20,411 bases of DNA from an uncultured Oscillospiraceae bacterium (GCA_910584605.1 CAJUAW010000046.1:1-20411), one strand, 5' to 3'. Shown: positions 1 to 8,992, counted from the first letter of the stretch. A program made the numbers and translations. Notes: generated by a model not told the origin, from the letters alone.

Positions 1-2
1 TC

Positions 3-185
3 CGATCTGATCCGGCAAAGATCAATCTATTTACGAATTTAAGCCTGACGGCAATGGTGATACGCAGGGCTATTCCGGATACCCTCCCTTTCTTTGTTCC
101 CGAAGCGGCGGAGGAGACGATGGAATTTCAGCTTAATGCAATTGTGGACGCCCTGGAGAAATTAAAGGAGGCACCGGCACTCTGA
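3..185 (+). CDS. C-terminal end of an unidentified protein, possibly a TetR-type regulator (partial)
   Basis: The frame starting at base 3 is open from the window edge for 60 codons and stops at TGA 183-185. The visible residues are helical and end with ...VDALEKLKEAPAL. A stretch with paired helices and a final amphipathic helix resembles the ligand-binding tail of TetR/AcrR-family regulators, but no DNA-binding domain is in view, so this is a guess from composition only. It is followed by an AT-rich, gene-poor 235-base gap containing an imperfect hairpin (GTCCG at about 200 pairing with CGGAC at about 239), which may end its transcript. Confidence 0.55.
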   Translation, partial: RSDPAKINLFTNLSLTAMVIRRAIPDTLPFFVPEAAEETMEFQLNAIVDALEKLKEAPAL

Positions 186-420
186 AAAACAGAAATAAGC
201 GAGTCCGTCCGAATATGCGTTTCGGCGTTATATTCAGGCGGACATTGCTTCACTCAAAATAAAAACAAATTTGAAAATTTGAATTTATTTTTAAGAAATA
301 CAGCCAACTCCGCAGGAGAACGCACAATGAATCTGTTTGTTGCTTTGGGAGCATGTTGCACCTGAAGTGATATATAGCTCTGTTATGGAGTCAATATTAA
401 AAATCAGGGAGGAAAAGATT

Positions 421-906
421 ATGGGATTTTTTAGCAAGCTGTTTCAGGGCCCCAAAATTGACATGGAAAAGAGCGCTGCAAACGCGAATAAAATGCGCCT
501 GTTGTTTAACCAGGTCGTAGAGAACGGGGACGATTACAGGCTGATCTTCGGATATACCGAGGATGTGAGCCGGTTCAACTATGGGTTTGTTCACGGCAGC
601 AAAACGAAAATCGGGAATTTGATTGTTGGCTGGAATGAGAGCAGCCAAACGATTGTGGTTGTGCCTACCGTTCCTGATCTTTCTGGCTGCGGTGATCCGG
701 CCTATTATCGCCGTTCTGAAATTTTGAAAGCCTACCGGAATCGATATCCTACGGACGCCTTTATCATTTACCCGGACAAAAAAGGGTATATCGGCATCAA
801 TGCCTATGACTGGCTGGAAGATGAAACGTTGTATGTTTATGTGTCCCAGGAGGATGAGCTGGCCGCTTTTACCGACTTCTTTATGAATCGGTTCGCAATA
901 AAGTGA
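421..906 (+). CDS. Hypothetical protein, 161 aa, soluble
   Basis: I do not recognise the family. The frame is open further upstream (to a TTG-type start near 337), but the ATG at 421 is preceded by GGGAGG at 408-413 with good spacing, and the protein then begins MGFFSKLFQG, a typical start for small Firmicutes cytosolic proteins; I therefore prefer 421. The protein is rich in aromatic residues and alternating beta-type segments (for example QTIVVVPTVPDL and DAFIIYPDKKGYIG), with no signal peptide or membrane segment. It ends 8 bases before the next gene, so the two are probably co-transcribed. The upstream region is AT-rich and may hold the promoter, but I see no clear -35/-10 pair. Confidence 0.7.
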   Translation: MGFFSKLFQGPKIDMEKSAANANKMRLLFNQVVENGDDYRLIFGYTEDVSRFNYGFVHGSKTKIGNLIVGWNESSQTIVVVPTVPDLSGCGDPAYYRRSEILKAYRNRYPTDAFIIYPDKKGYIGINAYDWLEDETLYVYVSQEDELAAFTDFFMNRFAIK

Positions 907-913
907 GGCAGGG

Positions 914-1180
914 ATGCTTTGGGGAAACGTCGGAGCGTTCCTGTTGTTCCTGGCGGCTGTGTTTATATTTGGCAATCTATGGTTTCGTTTCATAGAAGCA
1001 ATCCTGAGCCGGATCAAACAGATATTTACACGTCACAAAAAACCTCTTTTCTTGCTTAATTTGGCCCTGGGGTATATAATGACGGCCAGTGAGTGTGTTT
1101 CCTGTGAAAGGAGTCAAGATACCGATGGAAGAAACCCTTGCGGCTCTGCACCGGTTTTTGCAGACCCGCCCTGGCTTTGA
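914..1180 (+). CDS. Small membrane protein, 88 aa
   Basis: The ATG at 914 follows GGCAGGG and lies 8 bases after the previous stop, so it probably forms a two-gene operon with it. Residues about 4-24 (VGAFLLFLAAVFIFGNLWF) form one hydrophobic helix, followed by a basic stretch (RIKQIFTRHKK) and a second short hydrophobic patch. The last ~30 residues, from about 1083 on, overlap the promoter and start of the downstream helicase-nuclease pseudogene and look like read-through sequence (Cys-rich, then ...GSAPVFADPPWL). The original 3' end may therefore have been lost. The function is unknown. Confidence 0.5.
   Translation: MLWGNVGAFLLFLAAVFIFGNLWFRFIEAILSRIKQIFTRHKKPLFLLNLALGYIMTASECVSCERSQDTDGRNPCGSAPVFADPPWL
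1052..1080 (+). promoter_or_regulatory. Sigma-A type promoter ahead of the helicase-nuclease pseudogene
   Basis: TTGCTT at 1052-1057 and a perfect TATAAT at 1075-1080 are separated by 17 bases. The pseudogene start (ATG 1125, AAAGGAG at 1107-1113) is 45 bases downstream. The promoter lies inside the end of the upstream small membrane protein frame. Confidence 0.6.
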
Positions 1181-3051
1181 GGCGGTGCTGGTCGCCCCCA
1201 CCATGTCCATGGGCCGCCAGCTTCTGGCTGCCAGCGCCGCCCGCTGCCTGTCTGCGCTTCGTCAAGGGCTACGGGCAGGAAAACGAGGTGCTGTTTCCGT
1301 TTTACGACCTGCTGGAGCGTCAGATCCCCTTTGGGCAGGCGGCCATCCTCTGCGCCAAGCCGAAGGATCTGCTCCTGCTCCAGGAACAGGCAGCTCGCCT
1401 GGGCGTTCCTTTGACCTTGGAGGGCGGCGTCCCCCTGAAGAAGGGGACGCTGCTGCCAGGGGACGCTGCTGCCGCTGCTCCGGGCGCTGGCGTTGTGGTA
1501 CGGCAGCGGCTGTCCGGTGGAGGGCCTGCCCGGCCTGATGGCGGGCGGGCTGGTCGTGCCTCACGGGGCGGCGTTTTTGAAGTATTTGCGGGAAAGGCAT
1601 GTGGGAGGCCAGCTCGCCCGCTATTTGAGCTGTCTGGAGCGGACCCAACGTGACAGCCCGGCGGAACAGCTTTTGGAAAGGTGCGGCGACTGGATCGCGT
1701 TTTGCGGGACGATCCAAGCGCTGTTTGATGAGGACACCAGGGTGGAGGAGGGGTTGGCTCTTCTGCGGCCCTTTCTGCAGGAGTGGTATGTGAAGCGGCT
1801 GCCCCAGGCTCGGGCGCCGGAGTGTGCCGCACTTCTCTCCGCGTTGGAAAACATGGCGGGGAATGCCCCAGGCGGGAGTTTTTTCGCGCTGCTTCCGGAG
1901 CTGCTGGATGCCGCCGGTCGAACCCCCTGGCAGTCCGCCGCCCCCCGGGACGGTGCGGTTCATGCCGCGCCCCTGTCCAAAGGCGCATTCCTGGACCGGC
2001 CCTATACCTATGTCCTGGGCCTGGGACGGGACGCCCTCACCGCTTCGGGCCGGGGGTCCCCTCTGCTGCGGGACGAGGAACGCGCGGCCCTGGGGGTCCC
2101 AAGCTCCAATTCCGGGGCAGAGCTGCCGGTGTATTACCTTGGCACCGTCCTGGCCGCTGCCAAGGGGGAGGTCACCCTCTCCTACAGCTGCTTCGATACG
2201 GAGAAAATACTTGCCATGCATCCCTCGCCCGTCTACGAAAAGCTGCGGGAGACAGCCGGCCCTGTCCTCTTCGGCTACCACCGGCCGGTGTCGCTCACCG
2301 GGGCGGATCGCTGGCTGAAGGGGCATGGAAGGACCGCCCCGACTATCCCGACCGTGGAGAAGACGGAAATGCCGGAGGACTTTGTCTTCTCCGCCTCCTC
2401 CCTGGAGTTGGCGATGAAATGTCCCCGGCAGTTCTACTTCCAATACATGCTCAAGGTCCCCCAGGTGGAAAAGACCGGCCTTTCCAAGCGCAGCTGGCTG
2501 CCCAACGGCAGGGATTTGGCGATAAGACTGGGAGGATCGGGACGTTCTTCCGGGAGTCCGACAGCAAGCTGCAATACTATCTCTACACTAAGGCCACGGA
2601 ACAGCTGGGGTTTGGGCAGGTGAAACAGGCAATTTCGTTCTGGTTCGACGAACATTCCCCCCTCCGCCGCCTGACCGGGGCGGGGACCTGTTACTGCGAG
2701 CTGCCCTTCCACTTGGTGCTGTCCCGGGAGGACGAGAACTGGCAATTTCTCCGGGACCGGCTGGACTGCCGGGAGGATTTTGCAGGGAGCATCAGCGTCT
2801 CCGGTATCCTGGATCTGGCCATTCTCACAGAGGAGGGCTGGTACATTGTAGACTATAAGACTGACCAGCTCCGGCCCGGAGAGGGTGGCGAAGCCTACCG
2901 CCGCCGCCTTGCCGGGGAGTATGAGGCCCAATTGAACGCCTGCACTCGGATTCTCTCTAAGCTGTCCGGAAAGGCGGTCCTGGATGCCCGTCTGTGCGCC
3001 ATCCCTTTGTGGGGCCAGTGGGTCTCCCTTTCATTCGCTTCACCAGGATAA
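1125..3051 (+). pseudogene. AddB/RecB-like helicase-nuclease (PD-(D/E)XK), multiply frameshifted and internally deleted
   Basis: Pieces of one protein are spread over three frames. Frame 3 from ATG 1125 encodes MEETLAALHRFLQ...VAPTMSMGRQLL. Frame 1 takes over at about 1255 (GYGQENEV...IPFGQAAILCAKP...LGVPLTLEGGVPL), which resembles the UvrD-C-like region of AddB. Frame 2 runs from about 1458 to 2520 and contains the nuclease entry motif LELAMKCPRQFYFQYML. Frame 1 again runs to the stop at 3051 and carries the PD-(D/E)XK core GILDLAIL...WYIVDYKTD. Intact family members are usually 900-1,100 aa or more; only about 640 codons remain, so most of the ATPase core is missing, and the first frame change probably marks that deletion. 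The second frame change is explained by a 16-bp tandem duplication. AddAB enzymes process double-strand breaks; no addA partner follows. The assignment to AddB rather than another RecB-family nuclease is moderate; the broken state is clear. Confidence 0.8.
1442..1473 (+). repeat. 16-bp tandem duplication that shifts the helicase-nuclease frame
   Basis: AGGGGACGCTGCTGCC occurs twice back to back (1442-1457 and 1458-1473). Removing one copy joins frame 1 to frame 2 and gives a smooth reading, GGVPLKKGTLLPLLRALALWY. The duplication length (16) is not a multiple of three, so it is itself the inactivating lesion at this point. Confidence 0.9.
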
Positions 3052-3091
3052 AAAAATCCCGCCGCAATCTGCGAAATGCAGTTGCGGCGGG
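3050..3091 (-). terminator. Rho-independent terminator for yaaA
   Basis: The arms CCCGCCGCAA (3058-3067) and TTGCGGCGGG (3082-3091) pair over 10 bp, with an inner CTGC/GCAG stem and a GAAAT loop. On the minus strand the hairpin is followed by a run of seven T (complement of the A run at 3050-3056). It lies 130 bases after the yaaA stop. On the plus strand the downstream sequence has only scattered T, so it is at best weak for the pseudogene. Confidence 0.85.
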
Positions 3092-3220
3092 TCTGTTGTC
3101 TGATTGGCTCCGGGATGTGCGTCAATGCCCTTTGCGGTGCGCTTCTCTTTGCCTGGCCGGAGAGGCATGCCCAGCTCGCATCGTCCTGACCAGCTTCCGC
3201 GCTGATCCGAGCAGAAGCTG

Positions 3221-3985
3221 TTAAGGGGTCCGCCTTTGGGAGTCTGCTTTGAGGAATACCTTATGCTTCTCTGTTGACAGGGAAGGCTGGAACTGGTAAT
3301 CCAGCCGGTCGAAGGTCTGAATATCGGCGGCATCGGTGATATTGTGTTCCGCCAGCCAGCGCACCATCTCGCCCCGAGCCATCTTGCACTGGGTACCCTT
3401 TTCGATGACCTTGCCATCCTTTTGTTCCCCAAAGACGCAGGTGATGAACCGGACGGCCTTCGGCAAATGCGGCTCCACCGCCTTGCTGTACTCCTTGGAG
3501 GCCAGATTCAGCACCAGGTCTGATTCCGAGGCCAGCTGCCGGGCCAGACAGTCCCCCCAGAACTGATACAGGTCCAGGCAGCCGTTTACCGGCAGCTTGG
3601 CCTGCATCTCCAGCCGGTAGGGGATCACGCCGTTGAAGGGCCGCAGCAGACCGTAGAAGCCGGAGAGGATGCGCAGATGCTCTCGGAGGTAGTTCAGGTG
3701 GGCCGCCGCCATCACGCCGGGGGCCATGTAGCGGTACTGGATGCCCTCGTAGGCCATGACCGCCGGGGTGAGATTGCGGCGCAGATCCATCTGCTCCAGA
3801 CGCTCCACGTTCAGCCTGGCGATGGCATCGCTGCACCTCCAGAGGGCCTGCAGCTCCTTGGGGGACATGCCCTGAAGGACAGCATTTAGCCGTTCCGTCT
3901 GCTCCAGAAACTGAGGCAGGCCGTCCACGGCAAAGCTGTCTGTATCGGTTACCATTTTCTTCGCCGGGGCGATGATGATGCGCAT
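3221..3985 (-). CDS. yaaA: Peroxide stress protein YaaA (UPF0246/DUF328 family), 254 aa
   Basis: The start MRIIIAPAKKM and internal segments LSGFYGLLRPFNGVIPYRLEM, NLASKEYSKAV and ITCVFGEQKDGKVIEKGTQCKMARGEMVRWL are hallmarks of the YaaA/UPF0246 family, and the length matches the usual ~245-260 aa. I chose the ATG at 3985 because AGGAGGGTC lies just upstream; an in-frame ATG at 4063 would add 26 residues without family support. In E. coli YaaA lowers free iron during peroxide stress and binds DNA; the same cytosolic role is inferred here. The gene is monocistronic, convergent with the helicase-nuclease pseudogene, and has its own promoter and terminator. Confidence 0.93.
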   Translation of the reverse strand: MRIIIAPAKKMVTDTDSFAVDGLPQFLEQTERLNAVLQGMSPKELQALWRCSDAIARLNVERLEQMDLRRNLTPAVMAYEGIQYRYMAPGVMAAAHLNYLREHLRILSGFYGLLRPFNGVIPYRLEMQAKLPVNGCLDLYQFWGDCLARQLASESDLVLNLASKEYSKAVEPHLPKAVRFITCVFGEQKDGKVIEKGTQCKMARGEMVRWLAEHNITDAADIQTFDRLDYQFQPSLSTEKHKVFLKADSQRRTP

Positions 3986-4020
3986 GAGCAGACCCTCCTG
4001 ATGTTCTGACTGGCGCCGGT

Positions 4021-4048
4021 AGTATCTTAACATACCACATACCGTCAA
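4021..4048 (-). promoter_or_regulatory. Probable promoter of yaaA
   Basis: Read on the minus strand, TTGACG (complement of 4043-4048) and GATACT (complement of 4021-4026) are 16 bases apart, about 35 bases upstream of the yaaA ATG. The -10 box is one base from TATACT, so the call is moderate. Confidence 0.5.
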
Positions 4049-4152
4049 GAAACGCAAATCCATTTGGTAGATGCTGGGGTGGTTTTCCGGCAGGGGACTG
4101 GGCGGCCATCCGATTTTACGATTTTGAGTTCGGGCGTGTTATGAAATACAGG

Positions 4153-4181
4153 TTGCAAAAACGAACTAGCACGTGTATAAT
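4153..4181 (+). promoter_or_regulatory. Sigma-A promoter of the SLH protein operon
   Basis: TTGCAA at 4153-4158, a 17-base spacer, and a perfect TATAAT at 4176-4181. The first start codon of the operon is at 4364, so the transcript would have a leader of about 175 bases. Confidence 0.7.
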
Positions 4182-4187
4182 AATATG

Positions 4188-4363
4188 GAGTTTATGCAGA
4201 TTACTTCAAGTCATCTGGTTCATCATCGAAAGAATCATTTTGTCAAAATGAAGAGATTCTGCATCGAACTCCGGCAGCTGGGAGGTCAGCACTTTTTTTC
4301 GCCGCAAACCGTCGGAAGTCAGCAAGGAACAGCGCATGAATACTGTAATAAGGGGAAATACAT
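4188..4363 (+). other. Long 5' leader of the SLH/peptidase operon
   Basis: About 175 AT-rich bases lie between the predicted promoter and the ATG at 4364. They contain a composite hairpin: AGAATC (4231-4236) with GATTCT (4255-4260), enclosing ATTTT/AAAAT. Further on, CTCC/GGAG precedes a run of seven T at about 4293-4299, which could be a weak attenuator. The ribosome site for 4364 is AAGGGGAAA. I do not recognise a known riboswitch. Confidence 0.35.
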
Positions 4364-6985
4364 ATGAAGTGTCTAAAAAAGCCTGTCAGCTTGCTTTTAG
4401 TCCTTGTTTTTTTGTTGGGCCTGCTGCCGGGGACGGCCCTGGCGGTCAGTTCCACCACAGTGTATTTCGATGCCACAGGCGGGACGGTAGACCCTGCCAG
4501 CAAAGAGACGACGGACGGTACTTACGGCACGCTGCCCACGCCCACCCGGTACGGGTATGTCTTCGCCGGGTGGTATGATGCGGAGAAGGATGGAAATCAA
4601 GTCTCCTCATCCACGGAGGTCCCTGCCGGAGCGTTTGTCACTCTGTACGCCTACTGGACCCCGGTGCAGTGTACCGTGAGTTTTGACACCGCTGGAGGTA
4701 CAGTTGCAACTTCCAGCGTGCCGGCCACCTACGGGTCCGTCTACAGTATTTTGCCTGTGCCTGTACGGGAGGGGTACTCCTTCGCCGGCTGGTATACCTC
4801 CGCCGGCGGAAACGTACAGGTTACAGAGGGCGCCCTGTGCCAGTGGCCGTTCGACCACACGCTCTACGCCCGCTGGGTAGAAAACGCTGATGAAAAGGGC
4901 CGTGTATCCGAGCTGACCTACCGCTTTGACAACAGCGCCCAGGGCTTCGGCTACGACCAGGACTACACCATCCCCCTGGAACGCTACCAGGCGGTCTTTG
5001 GGGCCACCCCTCTGGCCCATACCCTCTACACGATGCAGGGCAGCTGGAGCGGGAACTGCTTTGGCATGTCTACCACCAGCGGCCTGGTCTTCCAGCACAG
5101 CAACGGTATTACCCCCTCTGACTTTAACCCCCGTGCCGCACGTTTGTCTGACCTGGGACTGACTGATAAGGACAGCGGCCTGGACATGACAGTGCAGGAG
5201 TTCGTGGAGACCATGCAGATCAGCCAGCTGTCCGGGAAATTTAACGATGCCCGAGTGCACTACATGAACAATTTAGACGGTATCTGCCAGGCCGTGGAGC
5301 AGTTTGCCGGCAGCGGGAATTTTGCCCCCGTCATCCTGATCTACGGCCAGGACCGCAGCGGCGGCCCCGGCGGACATGCGGTGGTGGGCTATGAGCTGGT
5401 GGAAAAGAGCGCCACTGAGAGCTGGCTGATGATCTACGACTGCAACTATCCTGGGAACGAGCAGCGCCATATCACCTTGACGAAGGACATCGATGGGGCG
5501 TACACCGGCTGGGAGTATGAGCTTGTTGGACTGACGGCCAGCTCTGGCCAGGAGCTTCCGCCGCTGGTGTGGGGCAACGGTCAGCCGAACAGCTCCATTA
5601 CCTGCGTCACATACGCTGATTATAATCGGGTGTGGAGTGAGCGGGGGACCGCTGAGAATTCTCTATACAGCGAAGAAGATGTTGCGATGATGTGGATCAA
5701 CACCTATAACGCTGAAATCCGGGATGAGCACAATGAGGTGATCGCGGTGGTGCGCAACGGCTGGCTGTCTACCAACCGCCCGGATAAAATCCAGCAGATC
5801 ATCACGGTGGGCATGACTTTGGCCGGTGCGACGGCAGAAGCCGGCGCTTCACAGATGCAGCAGGACACTTATTTAACTCTGCCTGTGGGATTTTACACCA
5901 TTACCAACACTGACCCCGCCGCTCGGAACCTCGCCGTTGAAATTTTTACTGCTACTGCGGACACGATCGACGCGGCTGCGTCGATCGACGAGATCTACGA
6001 CTATGACTATATCGACGCGACAAGCACCGGGGGCAGAATCTCTCTGTATCTTCAAACAGAGCCAGAAAACCGCGCCGCCTACGTGGCCGCCTACGGCGCT
6101 GGCGCAGAATATTCGTTCTATATTGTGACCCCCTGGGATTTTGGGCGGGCACAGCAGGTTACGGAGCTTAGCGGTACTTGCGCGGGGCAGAAGGCCGCCT
6201 TGGCCCGGGTGGCTGGCCGGACGTTTTTCAGCGAGATCAATGAGGATCAGGAGGCAAGCGCGCAGCCTGATATCGACACCTACCGTGTCGTGATGGACAG
6301 CGTTTCAGGCTTTGAGGACTGGCCTCTTGAGACGTTGCGTCCTTTGGAAGAGTTTCTCCGCCTTCTCCCACCCGGCACAATAGCAGATTATCCGTTCCCG
6401 TCCCACCCCTTTGAGGATATGCCGCTGAATACCCCGCTGCTCAACTGGGCCTACCGGATCGGGATTGCCAGCGGCACCGGGGATGGGAAGTTCTCTCCGA
6501 CACGCATATGCACCCATGCCGAGGCAATCACCTTTTTGTGGCGTATTGTGGGATGTCCCCAGGCCAAGGGGACTGTCGAGATAACCGGCGTTCAGGCGGG
6601 TGATTACTTTTACCCCGCCGTGCAGTGGGCTGTGAATGAGGGATTCATCGACCGTGGCAGCTTCCAGCCTGGCGCCCCTTTCACCATACCGCATTGGTAC
6701 GATCTCTGCTGGAGAATCATAGGCCGTCCGGAGCCCTCCACGATATACACATTACCGGGAGTACCCTCTGACTCCCCCTATATCAAGGCTATCTCCTGGT
6801 ACCTTGAGCTATTTAAGACCTTTGGCTTAGACGTATCCTCGGATATTGCCGCCGTTCCAATGACCCGGTTAGACTATCTCGAAGGATGCTTTGGGGTGTA
6901 TCGCGGTCTGCGTTATAATGATTTGGACGCGGGAGATAACAAAGGTTATAACTTTTTGGATTTGTTCTGGCAGACCTTTTCTTAA
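4364..6985 (+). CDS. Secreted InlB-repeat / papain-like cysteine peptidase-like / SLH protein, 873 aa
   Basis: Residues 1-27 form a signal peptide (KKP, hydrophobic core, cleavage after TALA). Two Listeria-Bacteroides (InlB B-type, Flg_new) repeats follow at about 32-98 and 102-171, each with the GY-FAGWY motif. Residues about 185-395 look like a papain-fold core: WSGNCFGMS (Cys232), GGPGGHAVVGY (His338) and MIYDCNYPG (Asp359/Asn361) are in the order of a Cys-His-Asp/Asn triad. A beta-rich middle region follows, then two SLH-type repeats near 683-730 and 743-790 (FEDMPLNTPLLNWAYRIGIASG; VQAGDYFYPAVQWAVNEGF). The inferred role is a cell-wall-attached peptidase or transamidase-like surface protein; the substrate is unknown. 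It is the first gene of a two-gene operon with the related protein at 7049, 63 bases downstream. The second SLH repeat looks degenerate. Confidence 0.85.
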   Translation: MKCLKKPVSLLLVLVFLLGLLPGTALAVSSTTVYFDATGGTVDPASKETTDGTYGTLPTPTRYGYVFAGWYDAEKDGNQVSSSTEVPAGAFVTLYAYWTPVQCTVSFDTAGGTVATSSVPATYGSVYSILPVPVREGYSFAGWYTSAGGNVQVTEGALCQWPFDHTLYARWVENADEKGRVSELTYRFDNSAQGFGYDQDYTIPLERYQAVFGATPLAHTLYTMQGSWSGNCFGMSTTSGLVFQHSNGITPSDFNPRAARLSDLGLTDKDSGLDMTVQEFVETMQISQLSGKFNDARVHYMNNLDGICQAVEQFAGSGNFAPVILIYGQDRSGGPGGHAVVGYELVEKSATESWLMIYDCNYPGNEQRHITLTKDIDGAYTGWEYELVGLTASSGQELPPLVWGNGQPNSSITCVTYADYNRVWSERGTAENSLYSEEDVAMMWINTYNAEIRDEHNEVIAVVRNGWLSTNRPDKIQQIITVGMTLAGATAEAGASQMQQDTYLTLPVGFYTITNTDPAARNLAVEIFTATADTIDAAASIDEIYDYDYIDATSTGGRISLYLQTEPENRAAYVAAYGAGAEYSFYIVTPWDFGRAQQVTELSGTCAGQKAALARVAGRTFFSEINEDQEASAQPDIDTYRVVMDSVSGFEDWPLETLRPLEEFLRLLPPGTIADYPFPSHPFEDMPLNTPLLNWAYRIGIASGTGDGKFSPTRICTHAEAITFLWRIVGCPQAKGTVEITGVQAGDYFYPAVQWAVNEGFIDRGSFQPGAPFTIPHWYDLCWRIIGRPEPSTIYTLPGVPSDSPYIKAISWYLELFKTFGLDVSSDIAAVPMTRLDYLEGCFGVYRGLRYNDLDAGDNKGYNFLDLFWQTFS

Positions 6986-7048
6986 TATGCGGCGTCCATT
7001 TGTAATATTTTGGTCTTTGACTAAAACAAATAAAAAGGAGAGATTCAT

Positions 7049-8992
7049 ATGAAAAACCTGCGTAAGACACTGGCCCTCCTGTTGGCTATAGTACTGCTGG
7101 CAGGTGCGTTGCCCCTCACCGCTCTGGCCGCCAGCTTTACAGATGTGCCGAACGATATGTACTACGCCGAGCCGGTGCGCTGGTCGGTCGAGAAGGGCAT
7201 TGTCTACGGGACCAGCTCCAGCACCTTCTCCCCGAATGCGAAGTGTACCATTGAACAGATCATCACGTTCCTTTGGCGGGCCGCCGGTTCTCCGGAGCCA
7301 TCCTCTGACGAGCTTCCCTACCCCGATGTGAAGGCGGACGACTACTTCTGCAAGGCGGCCCAGTGGGCGAAGGAGAAGCAAATCATCCGCTGGGACAAGC
7401 TCTATACCGGCTACACCTGTACCCGAGCGTTTGCGGTACGATTCATCTGGCGGGCCTTTGGCTCCCCGCAGCCTAAGGCGGCCTGCCCCTTCGAAGATAT
7501 GGCGGACCATGGGGATCGGGACGCTGCCACCTGGGCGATGGAGCAAGGGATCACCAGCGGCACCTCTCCCACCGTCTTCTCTCCGGATGAATCCTGTACC
7601 CGGGGGCAGATCGCGTCTTTCCTCTACCGGGCCTACGCCGGCGCGGCCCCTTCCACCCCTTCCACCCCTCCCGCTCCCCCGACGGCCAAGACCCCTGACG
7701 ACCCCTTCAGCTTCAATAATTCCTCTAAAAATTTTGGAAGCACTTACGCAATCAGCAATGATTCCCTCAATTTCCTGTTGAGCAATGAGCCCGCCTACTC
7801 CGCCCAGTGGATCCGGGACCGGGTGGCCAAGAACTGGAGCGGCTCCTGTTACGGTTTGTCCGCCGTCTACGCGTTGTACAGAAATGGGGCAATAACACCG
7901 GTCCGCTACCAGAGCGGCGCGTCTAAGCTACACGACCTCAATCCTCCCCGGTCTAACGGGAGCGTCAACGACCTGGTCAACTTCTATCATCTCTCCCAGA
8001 TGACCGCGGAGGTCAACAGCCTGCGAGCTAAGTCGTCCGATTATAAGGATTCCGCACTGGAGGAACAGAATCTGCGTACCCTGATTCAACGCCTGGATGA
8101 AAATAAAGGTCCTCTGCTGATGGGCGTCAAGCTCCTGAAATCTGATACCGAGTTGGGCGGCGGGCATGCCATCGTAGCTATTGGCTACACAAAAGACAGC
8201 GCCGGAAATTACGTGGTTCAGATCTGGGACCCCAACCGGCCCGCGCAGTTCAATAGTTTGACGATTTCCCCGGACTATAAGAGCCACTCTTTTGCCGAAA
8301 AAATGTGCGGTTACGACAAGGTATTCATTTCCTATGCCCTGCCCACCGACATGTTTAACCTGAAGGACTTTGAACGCCATGTATCCTCTGCCGCCAATCC
8401 TGTCTACTGCTCCAGCGTAACAGTGGGCAGCTCCGACTTCCGGGTGGCCTGCTCCGACGGCACGTTCGCAGAGTATAGAGGCGGAACGCAGACAGGCGGC
8501 ACCCTGAATCTGGTAGATATCACCCCCGAATGTATGGCTGAGGATGTCGAGTTCAGCGGCGAGAAAGTCTATGCCTTCACCGCCCCTGCGGACAGCTCCA
8601 TCACGGTAACCTCCTCTGGTATGGATGAGATAACGGTTTGTCACAGCGGGCTCTATGCGAAAGCGGAGGCCGGCAGCCTGAGCTCCATGACCGTTTCCAT
8701 GGCCAAGGTCAGCGTCAATTGCGCCTCCTCCGTCGACCAGACCGTCACCATTGCCTCCGATATCCTGGGCGACGCCTGGAACGCTTTGAGCGTCACCGGT
8801 ACGGACACGTCCTTCTCCCTGGATATTTCCGCCGGGATGGTGAACATCTCCGGAGCGAACCAGACCGGGATGACCGTCTCGGGCAGCAACGCCTTCACCG
8901 GCAGCACCTGCCAGTCCGTTGAAATTGCCCCAGGCACTAACGCCTCCATCGGCATTGGTTCCGCTGGACTGACCAGCTATCCGGTGAACTGA
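7049..8992 (+). CDS. Secreted SLH-anchored papain-like cysteine peptidase-like protein, 647 aa
   Basis: The signal peptide spans residues 1-28 (cleavage around TALAA). Three SLH repeats follow at about 29-75, 90-136 and 147-195, with typical FTDVPNDMYYAEPVRWSVEKG and TFSPNAKCTIEQIITFLWRA patterns. A Pro/Thr/Ser-rich linker at 200-215 leads to the same core as the upstream protein: WSGSCYGLS (Cys267), LGGGHAIVAIGY (His373), VQIWDPNRP (Asp394). The last ~200 residues are Ser/Thr/Val-rich beta sequence. SLH repeats normally bind pyruvylated secondary cell-wall polymer, so surface display is likely. The start has AAAAAGGAGAG upstream. Peptidase activity is inferred from motif order only. It is a paralogue of 4364-6985 with the anchoring module moved to the other end. 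Confidence 0.87.
   Translation: MKNLRKTLALLLAIVLLAGALPLTALAASFTDVPNDMYYAEPVRWSVEKGIVYGTSSSTFSPNAKCTIEQIITFLWRAAGSPEPSSDELPYPDVKADDYFCKAAQWAKEKQIIRWDKLYTGYTCTRAFAVRFIWRAFGSPQPKAACPFEDMADHGDRDAATWAMEQGITSGTSPTVFSPDESCTRGQIASFLYRAYAGAAPSTPSTPPAPPTAKTPDDPFSFNNSSKNFGSTYAISNDSLNFLLSNEPAYSAQWIRDRVAKNWSGSCYGLSAVYALYRNGAITPVRYQSGASKLHDLNPPRSNGSVNDLVNFYHLSQMTAEVNSLRAKSSDYKDSALEEQNLRTLIQRLDENKGPLLMGVKLLKSDTELGGGHAIVAIGYTKDSAGNYVVQIWDPNRPAQFNSLTISPDYKSHSFAEKMCGYDKVFISYALPTDMFNLKDFERHVSSAANPVYCSSVTVGSSDFRVACSDGTFAEYRGGTQTGGTLNLVDITPECMAEDVEFSGEKVYAFTAPADSSITVTSSGMDEITVCHSGLYAKAEAGSLSSMTVSMAKVSVNCASSVDQTVTIASDILGDAWNALSVTGTDTSFSLDISAGMVNISGANQTGMTVSGSNAFTGSTCQSVEIAPGTNASIGIGSAGLTSYPVN

Noticed and set aside
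327..365. A 12-residue ORF (MNLFVALGACCT) behind an AGGAG-like site, possibly a leader peptide
   Set aside because: No attenuator structure or gene of matching function follows, so there is nothing to connect it to.
1262..2443. Long open frame on the minus strand opposite the helicase-nuclease pseudogene
   Set aside because: Its translation is low-complexity Arg/Gly/Pro/Gln-rich, as expected of the antisense of GC-rich coding DNA, and no ribosome site precedes it.
4173..4367. 64-codon frame in the leader of the SLH operon
   Set aside because: It overlaps the -10 box, has no ribosome site, and its composition is not protein-like.
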